From Leeia speluncae (GTDB taxonomy: Bacteria; Pseudomonadota; Gammaproteobacteria; Burkholderiales; Leeiaceae), in assembly GCF_020564625.1 (NCBI RefSeq), contig NZ_JAJBZT010000003.1:310001-374000 (forward strand): a stretch of 64,000 nucleotides of DNA, in the 5' to 3' direction. Below the pieces are notes generated by a model. It was not told the origin of the DNA, searched no databases, and was given only the letters and a program-made list of their open reading frames with translations. Positions 9,151 through 17,662 of the stretch are shown in pieces. The stretch's first letter is position 1, and each line of letters opens with the position of its first letter. Position numbers and translations under genes: made by a program.

Positions 9151-10533
9151 ATGTCAGAAATCCTGCATCTTCCCCTTTGTTACCTGACAAACGAGCTTCG
9201 AGAACATGAAGCAAAGGCGCAGGAAAACCATCCCAGTCCGCCACTAATGGAGCGAGCCGGTAAAGCGGCGGCAGATTGGCTACTTACCAGAATATCCAAC
9301 ACCGATAAAATTCTGATTATTGCTGGCCCTGGCAATAACGGTGGCGACGCACTCGTCATGTCTAGGTTACTCCAGCTGCAAGGGGTTCATTGCACCACCG
9401 TCTTACTCGGTAAAATCAACAAACTCCCCATAGATGCCGCAAATGCTTACCAAGCCTATTGTGATGCTGGTTTCTTACTACAAAATGAATTACCAACTAT
9501 TGAAGAGTGGACATGGGGAATCGATGGCATTTTTGGCATCGGGCTAACCAGACACCCTGAAGGAGCTTTTGCCAAGGCAATTGAATACCTAAACCAATGC
9601 AGTGTAAACATACTCGCGCTCGACATGCCAAGCGGCCTAAACGCAGATACAGGCGTGGCCTTCAGCCCTTGCGTCATCGCGCACCACACCCTTACCTACC
9701 TCGGCTGGAAGCCGGGTCTATTTACGTATGATGGACGTGACTACGCAGGGGAAGCCTATCTAGATGAACTTGGTGTGCCAGCCGGCACCGCTAGTGGCAC
9801 ACTTATCCACACAGCCCCCGTCCAACCCCCGCCCCGCAAGCACAATAGCCACAAAGGCACCTATGGCACCGTAGGGATATTAGGTGGAGAAGAGGGCATG
9901 GAGGGCGCCGTCATCCTTGCCACACGAGCAGCCCTAAAATCTGGCGCGGGCAAAGTGATTGGCAGCTGTTTAGGTTCACTACAAATTGACATGAACTTCC
10001 CACAAATCATGCGTAGCAAACCAGAAAAACTCTTATCACAACCACTTTCAGTACTCGGTATTGGCCCCGGGCTTGGCACATCAGCAGAAGCCCAAGAGTT
10101 ATTAAAAACCTCATTAAGCCTACCCATTCCACTTGTCATTGACGCAGATGCACTCAACCTCATTGCAGCCAATCCCGCGCTAAAAACGCTCTGCCAACAA
10201 CGAAACGCAGACACTATTATCACCCCGCATCCACTAGAGGCAGCCCGGTTGCTCCATACAAATACCGAATCCATCAACATAAACAGAATAGAATCCGCAC
10301 TGAAACTAGCGAAAGAATACAACAGCACGGTGGTATTAAAAGGATCTGGCAGCATCATCGCCACGCCAGACGGCCAATGGTTTGTGAATACCAGCGGTCA
10401 TCCTGGCATGGCAGTAGCAGGCATGGGAGATGTGCTGACAGGGATGATTGCGGGGGTAGTTGCGCAGGGAGTAACAGCAAAAGATGCCACGTCATTGACC
10501 GTTTGGGCGCACGGGGAAACAAGCATCTTATAA
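9151..10533 (+). CDS. nnrD: Bifunctional NAD(P)H-hydrate epimerase / ADP-dependent dehydratase
   Basis: Repairs damaged NAD(P)H hydrates. The YjeF N-terminal epimerase domain (about 1-210, with AGPGNNGGDALV near residue 60) is fused to the ribokinase-like carbohydrate-kinase domain (about 220-455, with GTYGTVGILGG and HPGMAVAGMGDVLTGMIAG near the end). The ATG at 9151 (MSEILHLP) is chosen over the upstream frame start because it matches the family N-terminus. The protein stops soon after VWAHGE; relatives usually continue 25-30 residues further, so the last helix seems lost. It is the last conventional gene before the AT-rich region. Confidence 0.9.
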   Translation: MSEILHLPLCYLTNELREHEAKAQENHPSPPLMERAGKAAADWLLTRISNTDKILIIAGPGNNGGDALVMSRLLQLQGVHCTTVLLGKINKLPIDAANAYQAYCDAGFLLQNELPTIEEWTWGIDGIFGIGLTRHPEGAFAKAIEYLNQCSVNILALDMPSGLNADTGVAFSPCVIAHHTLTYLGWKPGLFTYDGRDYAGEAYLDELGVPAGTASGTLIHTAPVQPPPRKHNSHKGTYGTVGILGGEEGMEGAVILATRAALKSGAGKVIGSCLGSLQIDMNFPQIMRSKPEKLLSQPLSVLGIGPGLGTSAEAQELLKTSLSLPIPLVIDADALNLIAANPALKTLCQQRNADTIITPHPLEAARLLHTNTESININRIESALKLAKEYNSTVVLKGSGSIIATPDGQWFVNTSGHPGMAVAGMGDVLTGMIAGVVAQGVTAKDATSLTVWAHGETSIL

Positions 10534-10625
10534 AAACTACTTGCAGTGAAGATTTCTCATCAACTTAAAGATTTACAGCGGCACAATATTCAAATGGCAT
10601 GAGCATCATGCTAAAGGACTATTTG

Positions 10626-11033
10626 ATGAAAAAAATCTTATTCACCAGCATCGCTATTACTTCTATTTATGCGTCCTCTAGCGTACTTGCCGAAAATTTG
10701 GCATCCGACTTAGTAGGCGAATGGCACTATACAGAAGCGAACTGCACAGACCACTTCACCTTTACTGACAATCATTTTTCAAGCAACAGCAATAAAGAAA
10801 CCATCGAAGGAAATATTGTCATCCATCCACTTGCAGATAATTCAATCACTCAACTACAAGTAGACCGAGAAGTCACGTTCGACTCCCTCGGCCCAGACTG
10901 TGCGGGCACAGATAAGAATGACACCGGCAGAAAAGACACTCGCTACATTAAGTTCAATTCAGACAAAACCAATTACATGGTGTGCATCGATCAACAAGGA
11001 AAAAAGTGCTGGGGGCCGATTGAGAAGGGTTAA
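10626..11033 (+). CDS. Small secreted hypothetical protein
   Basis: A 135-residue protein I do not recognise. It starts with MKKILFTSIAITSIYA and a Sec-type signal peptide that should be cleaved after about residue 22 (SSVLA/EN). The mature part is polar, with a repeated beta-strand look and four cysteines (EANC, PDC, MVC, KKC), compatible with two disulfides in the periplasm. AAAGGA lies about 8 nt before the ATG, which favours this start over an upstream in-frame ATG at 10599. Base use is AT-richer than nnrD and like the LPS region beyond. A lipocalin-like fold is a guess. Confidence 0.65.
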   Translation: MKKILFTSIAITSIYASSSVLAENLASDLVGEWHYTEANCTDHFTFTDNHFSSNSNKETIEGNIVIHPLADNSITQLQVDREVTFDSLGPDCAGTDKNDTGRKDTRYIKFNSDKTNYMVCIDQQGKKCWGPIEKG

Positions 11034-11037
11034 TGAA

Positions 11038-11064
11038 ATTTACATATACGTGACCTATGTAAAT
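11038..11064. terminator. Weak hairpin between convergent genes
   Basis: The 9-bp arms ATTTACATA (11038-11046) and TATGTAAAT (11056-11064) lie just after the secreted-protein gene and 60 bp beyond the end of the LPS cluster. There is only a short T-rich tail, so terminator function is uncertain. Confidence 0.35.
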
Positions 11065-11123
11065 CTCTTTAGATCTTTTGGCCTAATTAGCATGTTAGAT
11101 AATTAAAGATAAAAACTCAAAAA

Positions 11124-12071
11124 CTATTTAAATTTTTGCATTTCTTTCCAATAAGAATAAAAATCTAGCAGCCTTGTGGCTCGATGAACGTATGTATGCG
11201 AAGAGTGCGTTTTTTTGTACGCTTTCTCCGCAATCACTCGTGATGCTTCAAAGTTCGAAATGTAATAGCGAATCTTCGTAACACAATCATCTAGATCAGA
11301 GAAAGTACAGTATTCATCAGGAGAAAAATCGTCTTTATAATGAACTCTCTCATCTGAGAGCAAAAAACCTCCTGTTGCAGGCACTCCATAGCATCTTTCA
11401 GGAAGCCCCCAGCTTTTTGGCTGCCCACGCCAACCACCTTGCCAACGCGTATCACAACCAGCATGAAAATTTAAATTAATTTTTGAAGACTGAATAAAAG
11501 AGATTTGCTCTTCCAATGACATTTTTGGAGGATAAAAGGAATAACTAATATCTAGTTTATCAAGTTGAACTGCCAAAGCTTTCAAAAATTCTGCTCTAGG
11601 CAGCATTTCTGGAAACCTTTCTCCGTTTGTCTCACCAAAAAAAGTCACATCATACTTGTATGTTGAAGCATCTCTCAATGATGCCAAGTTAGCACCATTT
11701 AAATTATATGAAAACGTACATGCAGCATTTGCAAAATACAAAACCTCATTCGAAAAAAGCCCTGCATCTTGCAAGGTATGGGTAGCATAAAGGTCCATAC
11801 AACGAAAATGTTTTAGAACCCACAACCTCCACGCCTTTTCTCCCATATGCGATGGACCATCTCGATCCCAAACCACCACCGGTCCAAGTCGTTTTTTGCT
11901 ATATATTTTATACAGTTCAAAAGGTCTTTTTGCTGCATATTTCATGCTGAGTATTGTCATGTCTACGTTTTGTAGATCATTCACATTATGAACTGTTTCA
12001 TGTCCCAAAGACTCAAACGCCCTCTCTAAAAAGGGGTATTCACAGTTCAAAAATAAGATTTTCAATGGCAT
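11124..12071 (-). CDS. CgeB-like glycosyltransferase (outer-core/LPS cluster)
   Basis: A predicted cytosolic glycosyltransferase of 315 residues. The C-terminal half has the CgeB/Glyco_trans_1_2 pattern: PERCYGVPATGGFLLSDE near residue 225, then YCTFSDLDDCVTKIRYYI and a final HTYVHRATRLL helix. The N-terminal domain is shorter than usual. It is the most distal gene of the minus-strand LPS cluster and is separated from its neighbour by 63 bp. Base composition is strongly AT-rich, like the rest of the distal half. Donor and acceptor sugars cannot be predicted. A second CgeB-like gene lies at 15516-16547. Confidence 0.7.
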   Translation of the reverse strand: MPLKILFLNCEYPFLERAFESLGHETVHNVNDLQNVDMTILSMKYAAKRPFELYKIYSKKRLGPVVVWDRDGPSHMGEKAWRLWVLKHFRCMDLYATHTLQDAGLFSNEVLYFANAACTFSYNLNGANLASLRDASTYKYDVTFFGETNGERFPEMLPRAEFLKALAVQLDKLDISYSFYPPKMSLEEQISFIQSSKINLNFHAGCDTRWQGGWRGQPKSWGLPERCYGVPATGGFLLSDERVHYKDDFSPDEYCTFSDLDDCVTKIRYYISNFEASRVIAEKAYKKTHSSHTYVHRATRLLDFYSYWKEMQKFK

Positions 12072-12134
12072 GACCTCAACGACTGTTCTAGCTAACTTCA
12101 GTTATGTTTTTTTAAATCAATTAAAAGGGGTGCT

Positions 12135-13163
12135 TCAGCTTAGCATTGCCGTCGTTTTTAGTTGGTGAAACGAAGCAAGCACCTCATCAACCAAAATATC
12201 TTTGACCTCTTTCGACTCTTTTTGAAGCACGATGTTAGGAACCATCCATGGCCCCCAAGTTCGAGGATTAGAATCTCCAAAAAAACATATTATAGGTTTC
12301 TTTAATGCAGCAGCCACATGCATTGCCCCACCATCACTACAGATCATCAAGTCAGCAAGTGATACTGTTGCAAATAACTCTGTTAAGGACAAAGTAGGTG
12401 CTGGCAACACATTAAGATGTTTGGTTGCATTTAAAATGTCTCTAGCTTTGGCATCATCTCCTGGGTGTCCTGCAGACTGCGCATCCCCTGGTGACCACAA
12501 CAGTAAAATCTTTGCATCTTCAGACTGGCATAGTCGTGAAATAAGTTCAATGAACATTTCCGTAGGCCATCTCTGCGATTTTTTTCGTGACGAAATATGA
12601 ACAGCGATGGTAAGCCCATTAAAGCCACGCAACGCTTGATAACAAGTAGCCAAGTAATGCTCAACAAGCTTGGCGTCTGGAAAAATCTGAAGATTACAGT
12701 GAGTTACATTAACATCTAATGCAGTCGCTATCGGATAAAGAGTCTCAACCGCGTGACAGTTCAAAGGCGTTTCTAAAGTTGTAACATTATTTTTTACAGT
12801 AGCCGTATCTGAGAGGCAAATAATTTTATTAGGTGCAATTCTATTTGCTAGCGACAAGGCCCTTCCAGAAGGGTCTGATGTAAGAATTAAAGCGTAATCG
12901 TACGACTTTTTACGCAAGAGGAAAATTGTCCTCAGCCGATTCCAATATACGCAAAAAAGGGACTCACCTTTAGATCGATGCTTACCTTTTGTATATATAT
13001 ATATATAGTTAAGATTAGGGTTATTTTGCAAAACCTCGTGATTATAACTATTAACTAAGGCATCAATAATTGCTTCTGGGTACCTAATCCGCAAGATTTC
13101 AATAAATGGCGTTGCACATATTAGATCACCAATATTATTTCTATGTATTAATAATATTTTCAA
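12135..13163 (-). CDS. Glycosyltransferase family 9 (heptosyltransferase-like)
   Basis: A GT9-family transferase of 342 residues, expected to add a heptose or similar sugar to the LPS core at the cytoplasmic face. The N-terminus MKILLIHRNNIGDLICATPF is the GT9 signature; the C-terminal domain shows AVHISSRKKSQRWP and MICSDGGAMHVAAALKKPIICFFG-type elements (read near residues 190 and 275). The start codon is TTG at 13163 with GAAGG 11 nt upstream; no ATG fits. A perfect (TA)8 tract lies inside the gene and encodes the YIYIY stretch near residue 54. AT-rich. Confidence 0.82.
   Translation of the reverse strand: MKILLIHRNNIGDLICATPFIEILRIRYPEAIIDALVNSYNHEVLQNNPNLNYIYIYTKGKHRSKGESLFCVYWNRLRTIFLLRKKSYDYALILTSDPSGRALSLANRIAPNKIICLSDTATVKNNVTTLETPLNCHAVETLYPIATALDVNVTHCNLQIFPDAKLVEHYLATCYQALRGFNGLTIAVHISSRKKSQRWPTEMFIELISRLCQSEDAKILLLWSPGDAQSAGHPGDDAKARDILNATKHLNVLPAPTLSLTELFATVSLADLMICSDGGAMHVAAALKKPIICFFGDSNPRTWGPWMVPNIVLQKESKEVKDILVDEVLASFHQLKTTAMLS
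12992..13007. repeat. (TA)8 dinucleotide tract inside a GT9 gene
   Basis: Sixteen bases of pure TA repeat within the coding sequence of the GT9 transferase. Gain or loss of one unit would shift the frame near codon 55. In this copy the frame is open, so the gene is in the ON state. Confidence 0.9.
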
Positions 13164-13169
13164 AATAAA

Positions 13170-14291
13170 TCAACCTTCAATTGGCGCTACTGAACGTAAC
13201 ATTTTATCTATACGCTCCACATACCGATCAAATGTAAATTTATCATCTAAACAAACATTCCAGTGCTTGTATTCCTTACGAAGCACTTCGTTTAATGCTC
13301 GTTCAAAGTCAGCGCCGTTGTCCTGTCGAGGATCAGTGTATAGCCAACCATTTACACGGTTTTTAACTGTCTCAACAAAAGGAGGTGCATTCACCGCTAG
13401 CACTGGCACTTTGCAAGCTTGCGCTTCCAGTACATTGAGGCCAAATGCTTCTTTCTCTGGCAAACCCACTAACAATACATCAATAACACTATATACTTGG
13501 GCGACATTGCGTTGTTCCCCCCAGAAACGGACTTGAGAACGAATCGGGCTTAGCACCTTCTTTAGATCTCTAACAGATGCATACCCCCCGGCACCAAAAA
13601 TATCTAGTGTTACATGGGGGTATTTTTGCAAAACAGGGACTATGCTTTTAAATAAAATAGGGAATTGTTTAATTGGTGTAATTCTTGAAACCACACCCAA
13701 AGAAATTCCTTTTATTACCTTCGTATAAGGTACTTCGGATTGAAAAAAACGCCAGAATGGTTCTAAATAAGAAAACAGTACATCTCGCCCCTTTCTTCTA
13801 TCCCAATCAAAATAAGAATTTTGAATGAAAGCAGAGGTATCAGATCTATCAAGACGGTCTAAATCAGCAATCCCATATAAAGGCTCATCATATACATTCG
13901 CAACACCAGCGTTCTTTAAGCCATCAACCACATATTGGGACACTCCAAAAACTTGGTCATAGCCATCATAGACTCTTGGATTTCTGCCATACATGGGCAT
14001 GTGAGCAATCGCCCAACATGAAAACTTACTTACGAGTAAACGCTTTAATTCATCATTCATAGGCCCATGGCTAATAAAAATGGTCTCGTCAACGTTGTAC
14101 AACTCAGGATTAAAATCCGAGATAGACACCACTGAAGTACCCCCCATGTCTAGCAACTCCCAACATGCCGCATCGTCCCCTTTCAGCAGGGTAGATTTAA
14201 TACCTAGTTGCGTCAGCGTTTTACATAGAAAATGAGCATAAACCTCACCGCCGCCTAAGTTTCGCTGAAGATTAATTTGCACAATGTGCAT
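13170..14291 (-). CDS. Glycosyltransferase family 4
   Basis: A GT-B fold transferase of 373 residues. The N-terminal acceptor domain starts MHIVQINLQRNLGGGEVYA, with the glycine-rich GGGE loop. The C-terminal donor domain has GVVSRITPIKQFPILFKS near residue 205 and the GT4 acidic stretch LPEKEAFGLNVLEAQACKVP near 290 (EX7E type). The ATG at 14291 is preferred over the GTG at 14300 because GGGTGA lies 5-6 nt before it. The gene overlaps the ligase-type gene upstream by 20 bp, indicating coupled translation. Substrate unknown. Confidence 0.8.
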   Translation of the reverse strand: MHIVQINLQRNLGGGEVYAHFLCKTLTQLGIKSTLLKGDDAACWELLDMGGTSVVSISDFNPELYNVDETIFISHGPMNDELKRLLVSKFSCWAIAHMPMYGRNPRVYDGYDQVFGVSQYVVDGLKNAGVANVYDEPLYGIADLDRLDRSDTSAFIQNSYFDWDRRKGRDVLFSYLEPFWRFFQSEVPYTKVIKGISLGVVSRITPIKQFPILFKSIVPVLQKYPHVTLDIFGAGGYASVRDLKKVLSPIRSQVRFWGEQRNVAQVYSVIDVLLVGLPEKEAFGLNVLEAQACKVPVLAVNAPPFVETVKNRVNGWLYTDPRQDNGADFERALNEVLRKEYKHWNVCLDDKFTFDRYVERIDKMLRSVAPIEG

Positions 14292-15492
14292 TATTATCAC
14301 CCGCAGAGTTAACTAAATTTAAAATTGCCAACCAATATCCAAATAAGCCAAAAACTATAAACATAGTATTTCGGGAAAAAAAATCATCCGTAAAATTTTT
14401 CAACACAGCACCCCCGACAATCATAAGGACCGCATAGGAAAGTAAGCGGTGCTTATCGCTAATATCTTTTTGCAAGTAAAATTTTCGACAGAGTGCATAA
14501 ATAAACATGCAAAACGCCAACAAACCAAGCCATCCACTTTGAAGCCATGTATTTATGAAAATATTATGCGCATGAGCCTTCATTAAGGAAAACCAAGATG
14601 TAGGCATTTGATCTATATATAACCGGCTTGGTAATGACTTACCATATCCCACCCCCAGCCACTGATGCTCTTGACCTTTCTCCAACCAAAACTTCCACAT
14701 GCCAAAGCGTTCATTCTGTGTAAAAGTCTTAATAATTTCAACATTGCCTGAAACCTCTGGCGCCAATGCATTAACCGGTTTCGATTTTATTTGAATTAAC
14801 AATCCAGCAATCAAAGCAAACAGCACAATTCCGCCAATAGAAAGAATTTTTTTATTCAACCCAAAGCGAATTTTCTTGTAAAAAAAACCAGCAAAAAAAA
14901 CAAAATAAAAAAGCAAACAAATCCACGCCATTCTATTTGGAACCAGAACTAGTAAACACAAATTAAAAAAAATAGCGCCGACACAATACCACGGCTTATT
15001 TTTTAGGAACCAAATTATAAAAGGAGTGACAATTACGAGATATGTAGAATATTGACCAACTCCATGTTGCCAATAAAACCAATCCACCGAGCGCCCAGAG
15101 AAAAACCAAAGCAATCCGAGCACGGCATTTGTCAACCAACCAAAAAAAATACTTTTTGCAATTAATACGGGCCTTTCTAGAGACACCTGATATATACACA
15201 CAAAGCCAATTAACGAATAAAAGAAATCAGATTTATATTCAGATAGGGAATATCTTATATCAACTGAATAAAATACTGAAAGAAATACGGCGCCTACCCA
15301 AAAAAGGAAAATATAGAGCAAACCATTTTTTCTAAATGTTTTTCCCAGAAGAGGAAGGGCAAGCACAAAACATAAGAACAAAGCAAACATTTTCAATGCC
15401 ATCACATGATTGAATGGCATTAAAAATGCAATCAAACACCCCAAAAAAACTCGTATCTTGTTTATTGACTGCAAGTTATCAATCTTTAACAT
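14272..15492 (-). CDS. O-antigen ligase / Wzy-like membrane protein
   Basis: A polytopic inner-membrane protein of 406 residues with about ten or more hydrophobic segments. The large periplasmic loop contains the Wzy_C/WaaL hallmark: GVGYGKSLPSR followed by HAHNIFINTWLQSGWLG (near residues 275-320), including the His important for ligase activity in WaaL proteins. The family transfers an undecaprenyl-linked glycan to lipid A-core, or polymerises repeats; sequence alone does not separate the two. No O-antigen repeat or Wzx gene is visible nearby. Very AT-rich, with A7 and A8 runs around 14881-14900. It sits 23 bp downstream of the CgeB-like gene. Confidence 0.75.
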   Translation of the reverse strand: MLKIDNLQSINKIRVFLGCLIAFLMPFNHVMALKMFALFLCFVLALPLLGKTFRKNGLLYIFLFWVGAVFLSVFYSVDIRYSLSEYKSDFFYSLIGFVCIYQVSLERPVLIAKSIFFGWLTNAVLGLLWFFSGRSVDWFYWQHGVGQYSTYLVIVTPFIIWFLKNKPWYCVGAIFFNLCLLVLVPNRMAWICLLFYFVFFAGFFYKKIRFGLNKKILSIGGIVLFALIAGLLIQIKSKPVNALAPEVSGNVEIIKTFTQNERFGMWKFWLEKGQEHQWLGVGYGKSLPSRLYIDQMPTSWFSLMKAHAHNIFINTWLQSGWLGLLAFCMFIYALCRKFYLQKDISDKHRLLSYAVLMIVGGAVLKNFTDDFFSRNTMFIVFGLFGYWLAILNLVNSAGDNNAHCAN

Positions 15493-15515
15493 AGATTAGC
15501 ACCTAAGGCCAAACA

Positions 15516-16547
15516 TCAAATTTTCCCCATAATTGAAGCCATCCGGTCTTTATAGGATGGCATCCTCTGAGTTGCAAAATATCCATTTAATGCGATTAAT
15601 TCCCTAGCTTGTGAATTAGCTAAATAATATTTGGTTTTATCCGCAAGCTCCTCTGAACTAGAGAACACCTCAATTTCTTTTCCCACCTTAAACATATCCC
15701 GTACTTCAGGCGAGTCATCTGTAATCAGAAAAGTGCCTGTAGCAGGCACATCATACAAACGAAGGTTTTGCCCAGTGAGTTTTGCAGGGTCCCAGCTAGT
15801 AATATTTATTACAATTTTCGTCTGGTGATATAAATTGACTAGATCTTTACCCCAAATACCCCTTTGTTGCCAAGCACGTTTGTACAGTGGATGGAACATA
15901 CGTTTCTGCTTCCGCCATCCCGGACCATATATCTCAAGAGGCAAATCACCCCACCCCTCTAGATATAACTCTCTTCTACTACTATAGCCACCAACAAGAA
16001 CAACATCATGAGTGAGGCAAATCTCTTCACGAGATGCCGCCCGTGGATATAAATGTCTATCTATGGCTAAAGCAGGCAAATACTCAATACCAGAATCAAC
16101 ATCGTATCCAAATTGATGGATACAATAATAATGATCGTAGCTGGCTGCATCATTTAGCATTTCCATGCCTGATCGTGGATCCTTGACCCACCATCCAACC
16201 AATTTAACTTTGTATGTATTTTTTATGTATTGAAGAAAATCAGAAGAGTACCCATTACCCCTGATAATAATAATCACATCTGGATTTTCTCTTTTTATAG
16301 CGGACTCTAACTGAGACTCGCGATATCTAGCATTTGAAATACGGCGCTCGTCACTTAACGAGTACTTTTTATTGGAAATTGCTTTTATAATTTTATTGAT
16401 GTATTTAACACAATATAATTCAAGTGGATGTTCTGCCTGACTATCAAAAACAAATGCAGCATGCCCTAACTCCTGCAATCCTCTTGCACACGAGTGACCT
16501 AATGGTATTGAGTCCTCTCTGGCAAAATAACTGATCAATACTTTCAT
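15516..16547 (-). CDS. CgeB-like glycosyltransferase
   Basis: A second CgeB-like transferase (343 residues). The C-terminal domain carries TGQNLRLYDVPATGTFLITDD near residue 262, then EIEVFSSSEELADKTKYYL and a final helix, parallel to the gene at 11124 (PATGGFLLSDE). The N-terminal half contains NPDVIIIIRGNG. The start ATG overlaps the stop of the preceding gene by one base (TAATG). This is the point where the composition turns strongly AT-rich. Likely an outer-core sugar transferase; donor unknown. Confidence 0.72.
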   Translation of the reverse strand: MKVLISYFAREDSIPLGHSCARGLQELGHAAFVFDSQAEHPLELYCVKYINKIIKAISNKKYSLSDERRISNARYRESQLESAIKRENPDVIIIIRGNGYSSDFLQYIKNTYKVKLVGWWVKDPRSGMEMLNDAASYDHYYCIHQFGYDVDSGIEYLPALAIDRHLYPRAASREEICLTHDVVLVGGYSSRRELYLEGWGDLPLEIYGPGWRKQKRMFHPLYKRAWQQRGIWGKDLVNLYHQTKIVINITSWDPAKLTGQNLRLYDVPATGTFLITDDSPEVRDMFKVGKEIEVFSSSEELADKTKYYLANSQARELIALNGYFATQRMPSYKDRMASIMGKI

Positions 16548-17662
16548 TAGCTTTGCTTCTCCAAGCTTACTCGTAGAAAGATCTGCTCCATCTGCTCAAT
16601 CATTTTATCTTTGGTGTAGAAGGCCACTGCATGCTCATATGCATGTGTTGCAAATATTGTCGCCTCATCAGGACTAGTTAGTAATCGAGAGATGGCTAGC
16701 CCTAACTGGGAACTATTCTTTGGCTCGACTACTAATCCAGTTTTTTCATTCTGAATAATTTCGGGAATACTTCCTACGTCTGTAGTCACTATCGGCGTTT
16801 TGCACAACATGCCTTGCATAAGGGTTTGGGGAACCCCTTCATTCGCATAAGAAGGAAGAACCAGCATATCAATCGCATTTAACCAGTCGGCAACATTTTT
16901 CTGCTGCCCTATAAATTGAACACGATGCACTAGTTTGTTTTCTTGAACCGACTTTTCAATATTGACTTTATTTGGGCCATCACCAACGATCAACAAGACC
17001 ACATCTTCAGGCAGATTCTTTAATGCTTCAATCAGATAAATATGACCCTTCCATGTCCGTAAGGTGGCCACAATGCCTAAATATCGAGCAGATGTAGATA
17101 GCCCTAGCGCTGAGCGAGTCGCCTCTTTATTCTTCGGATAAAAAATAGCAGGATCAATTCCTGTTGCCACAGACGTGATTCTGTCGGGCTGATAGCCATT
17201 ATCCTGTACAAGGGTATCTCTTAGTTTAACACCAGTTGTCACAATCCAATCTGTCGCGCGTTGGTACAGCCAACGCGTCGTCCACTTATTGTTAATCGGC
17301 GCAGAAATATGACGAGTCCGAACAATTGCAGGTGCACGGAGAAGAAACAAAGAGGAAAGTGCAACTAACCAACTATCTGTTGAACTATGGGTATTCACCA
17401 CATCTGGTTGGTTTTTTTTCAACCAAGAATACATCGCAAGCAAGCCTGGCAGACGCTTCTTTCCAATAGGTAATCCAACTACAGGAATACCTCTAGCCAA
17501 AGACTCTCTGTGCAGAGGGGAGTGTTCAACACAGACAACTGTAACATTATGTCCTTTTGCTAACATCCCATCGGTTTCACTTAAGATACGAATTTCCTGC
17601 CCACCCCAACCGCATGATGCTTCGGTATGTACAATTTTTAATTTTTTAGTTGAATTCATCAT
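16547..17662 (-). CDS. Glycosyltransferase family 4
   Basis: A GT4 transferase of 371 residues. The N-terminus KIVHTEASCGWGGQEIRIL has the family GGQE loop. The donor domain shows GIVATLRTWKGHIYLIEAL near residue 195 and LPSYANEGVPQTLMQGMLCK near 275, with the acidic residues expected of GT4. It is coupled on both sides: it starts within the GT9 stop (4-bp ATGA overlap), and its stop shares a base with the next ATG. The role is probably addition of a core hexose. Composition is intermediate between the conserved and AT-rich halves of the cluster. Confidence 0.82.
   Translation of the reverse strand: MMNSTKKLKIVHTEASCGWGGQEIRILSETDGMLAKGHNVTVVCVEHSPLHRESLARGIPVVGLPIGKKRLPGLLAMYSWLKKNQPDVVNTHSSTDSWLVALSSLFLLRAPAIVRTRHISAPINNKWTTRWLYQRATDWIVTTGVKLRDTLVQDNGYQPDRITSVATGIDPAIFYPKNKEATRSALGLSTSARYLGIVATLRTWKGHIYLIEALKNLPEDVVLLIVGDGPNKVNIEKSVQENKLVHRVQFIGQQKNVADWLNAIDMLVLPSYANEGVPQTLMQGMLCKTPIVTTDVGSIPEIIQNEKTGLVVEPKNSSQLGLAISRLLTSPDEATIFATHAYEHAVAFYTKDKMIEQMEQIFLRVSLEKQS

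Noticed and set aside
9861-10364. 167-codon minus-strand frame inside nnrD
   Set aside because: Mirrors the nnrD coding frame; Ser/Ala-rich composition typical of an antisense shadow.
10377-10568. 63-codon frame overlapping the end of nnrD, considered as a frameshifted nnrD tail
   Set aside because: Its translation after the nnrD stop does not resemble the missing NnrD C-terminus.
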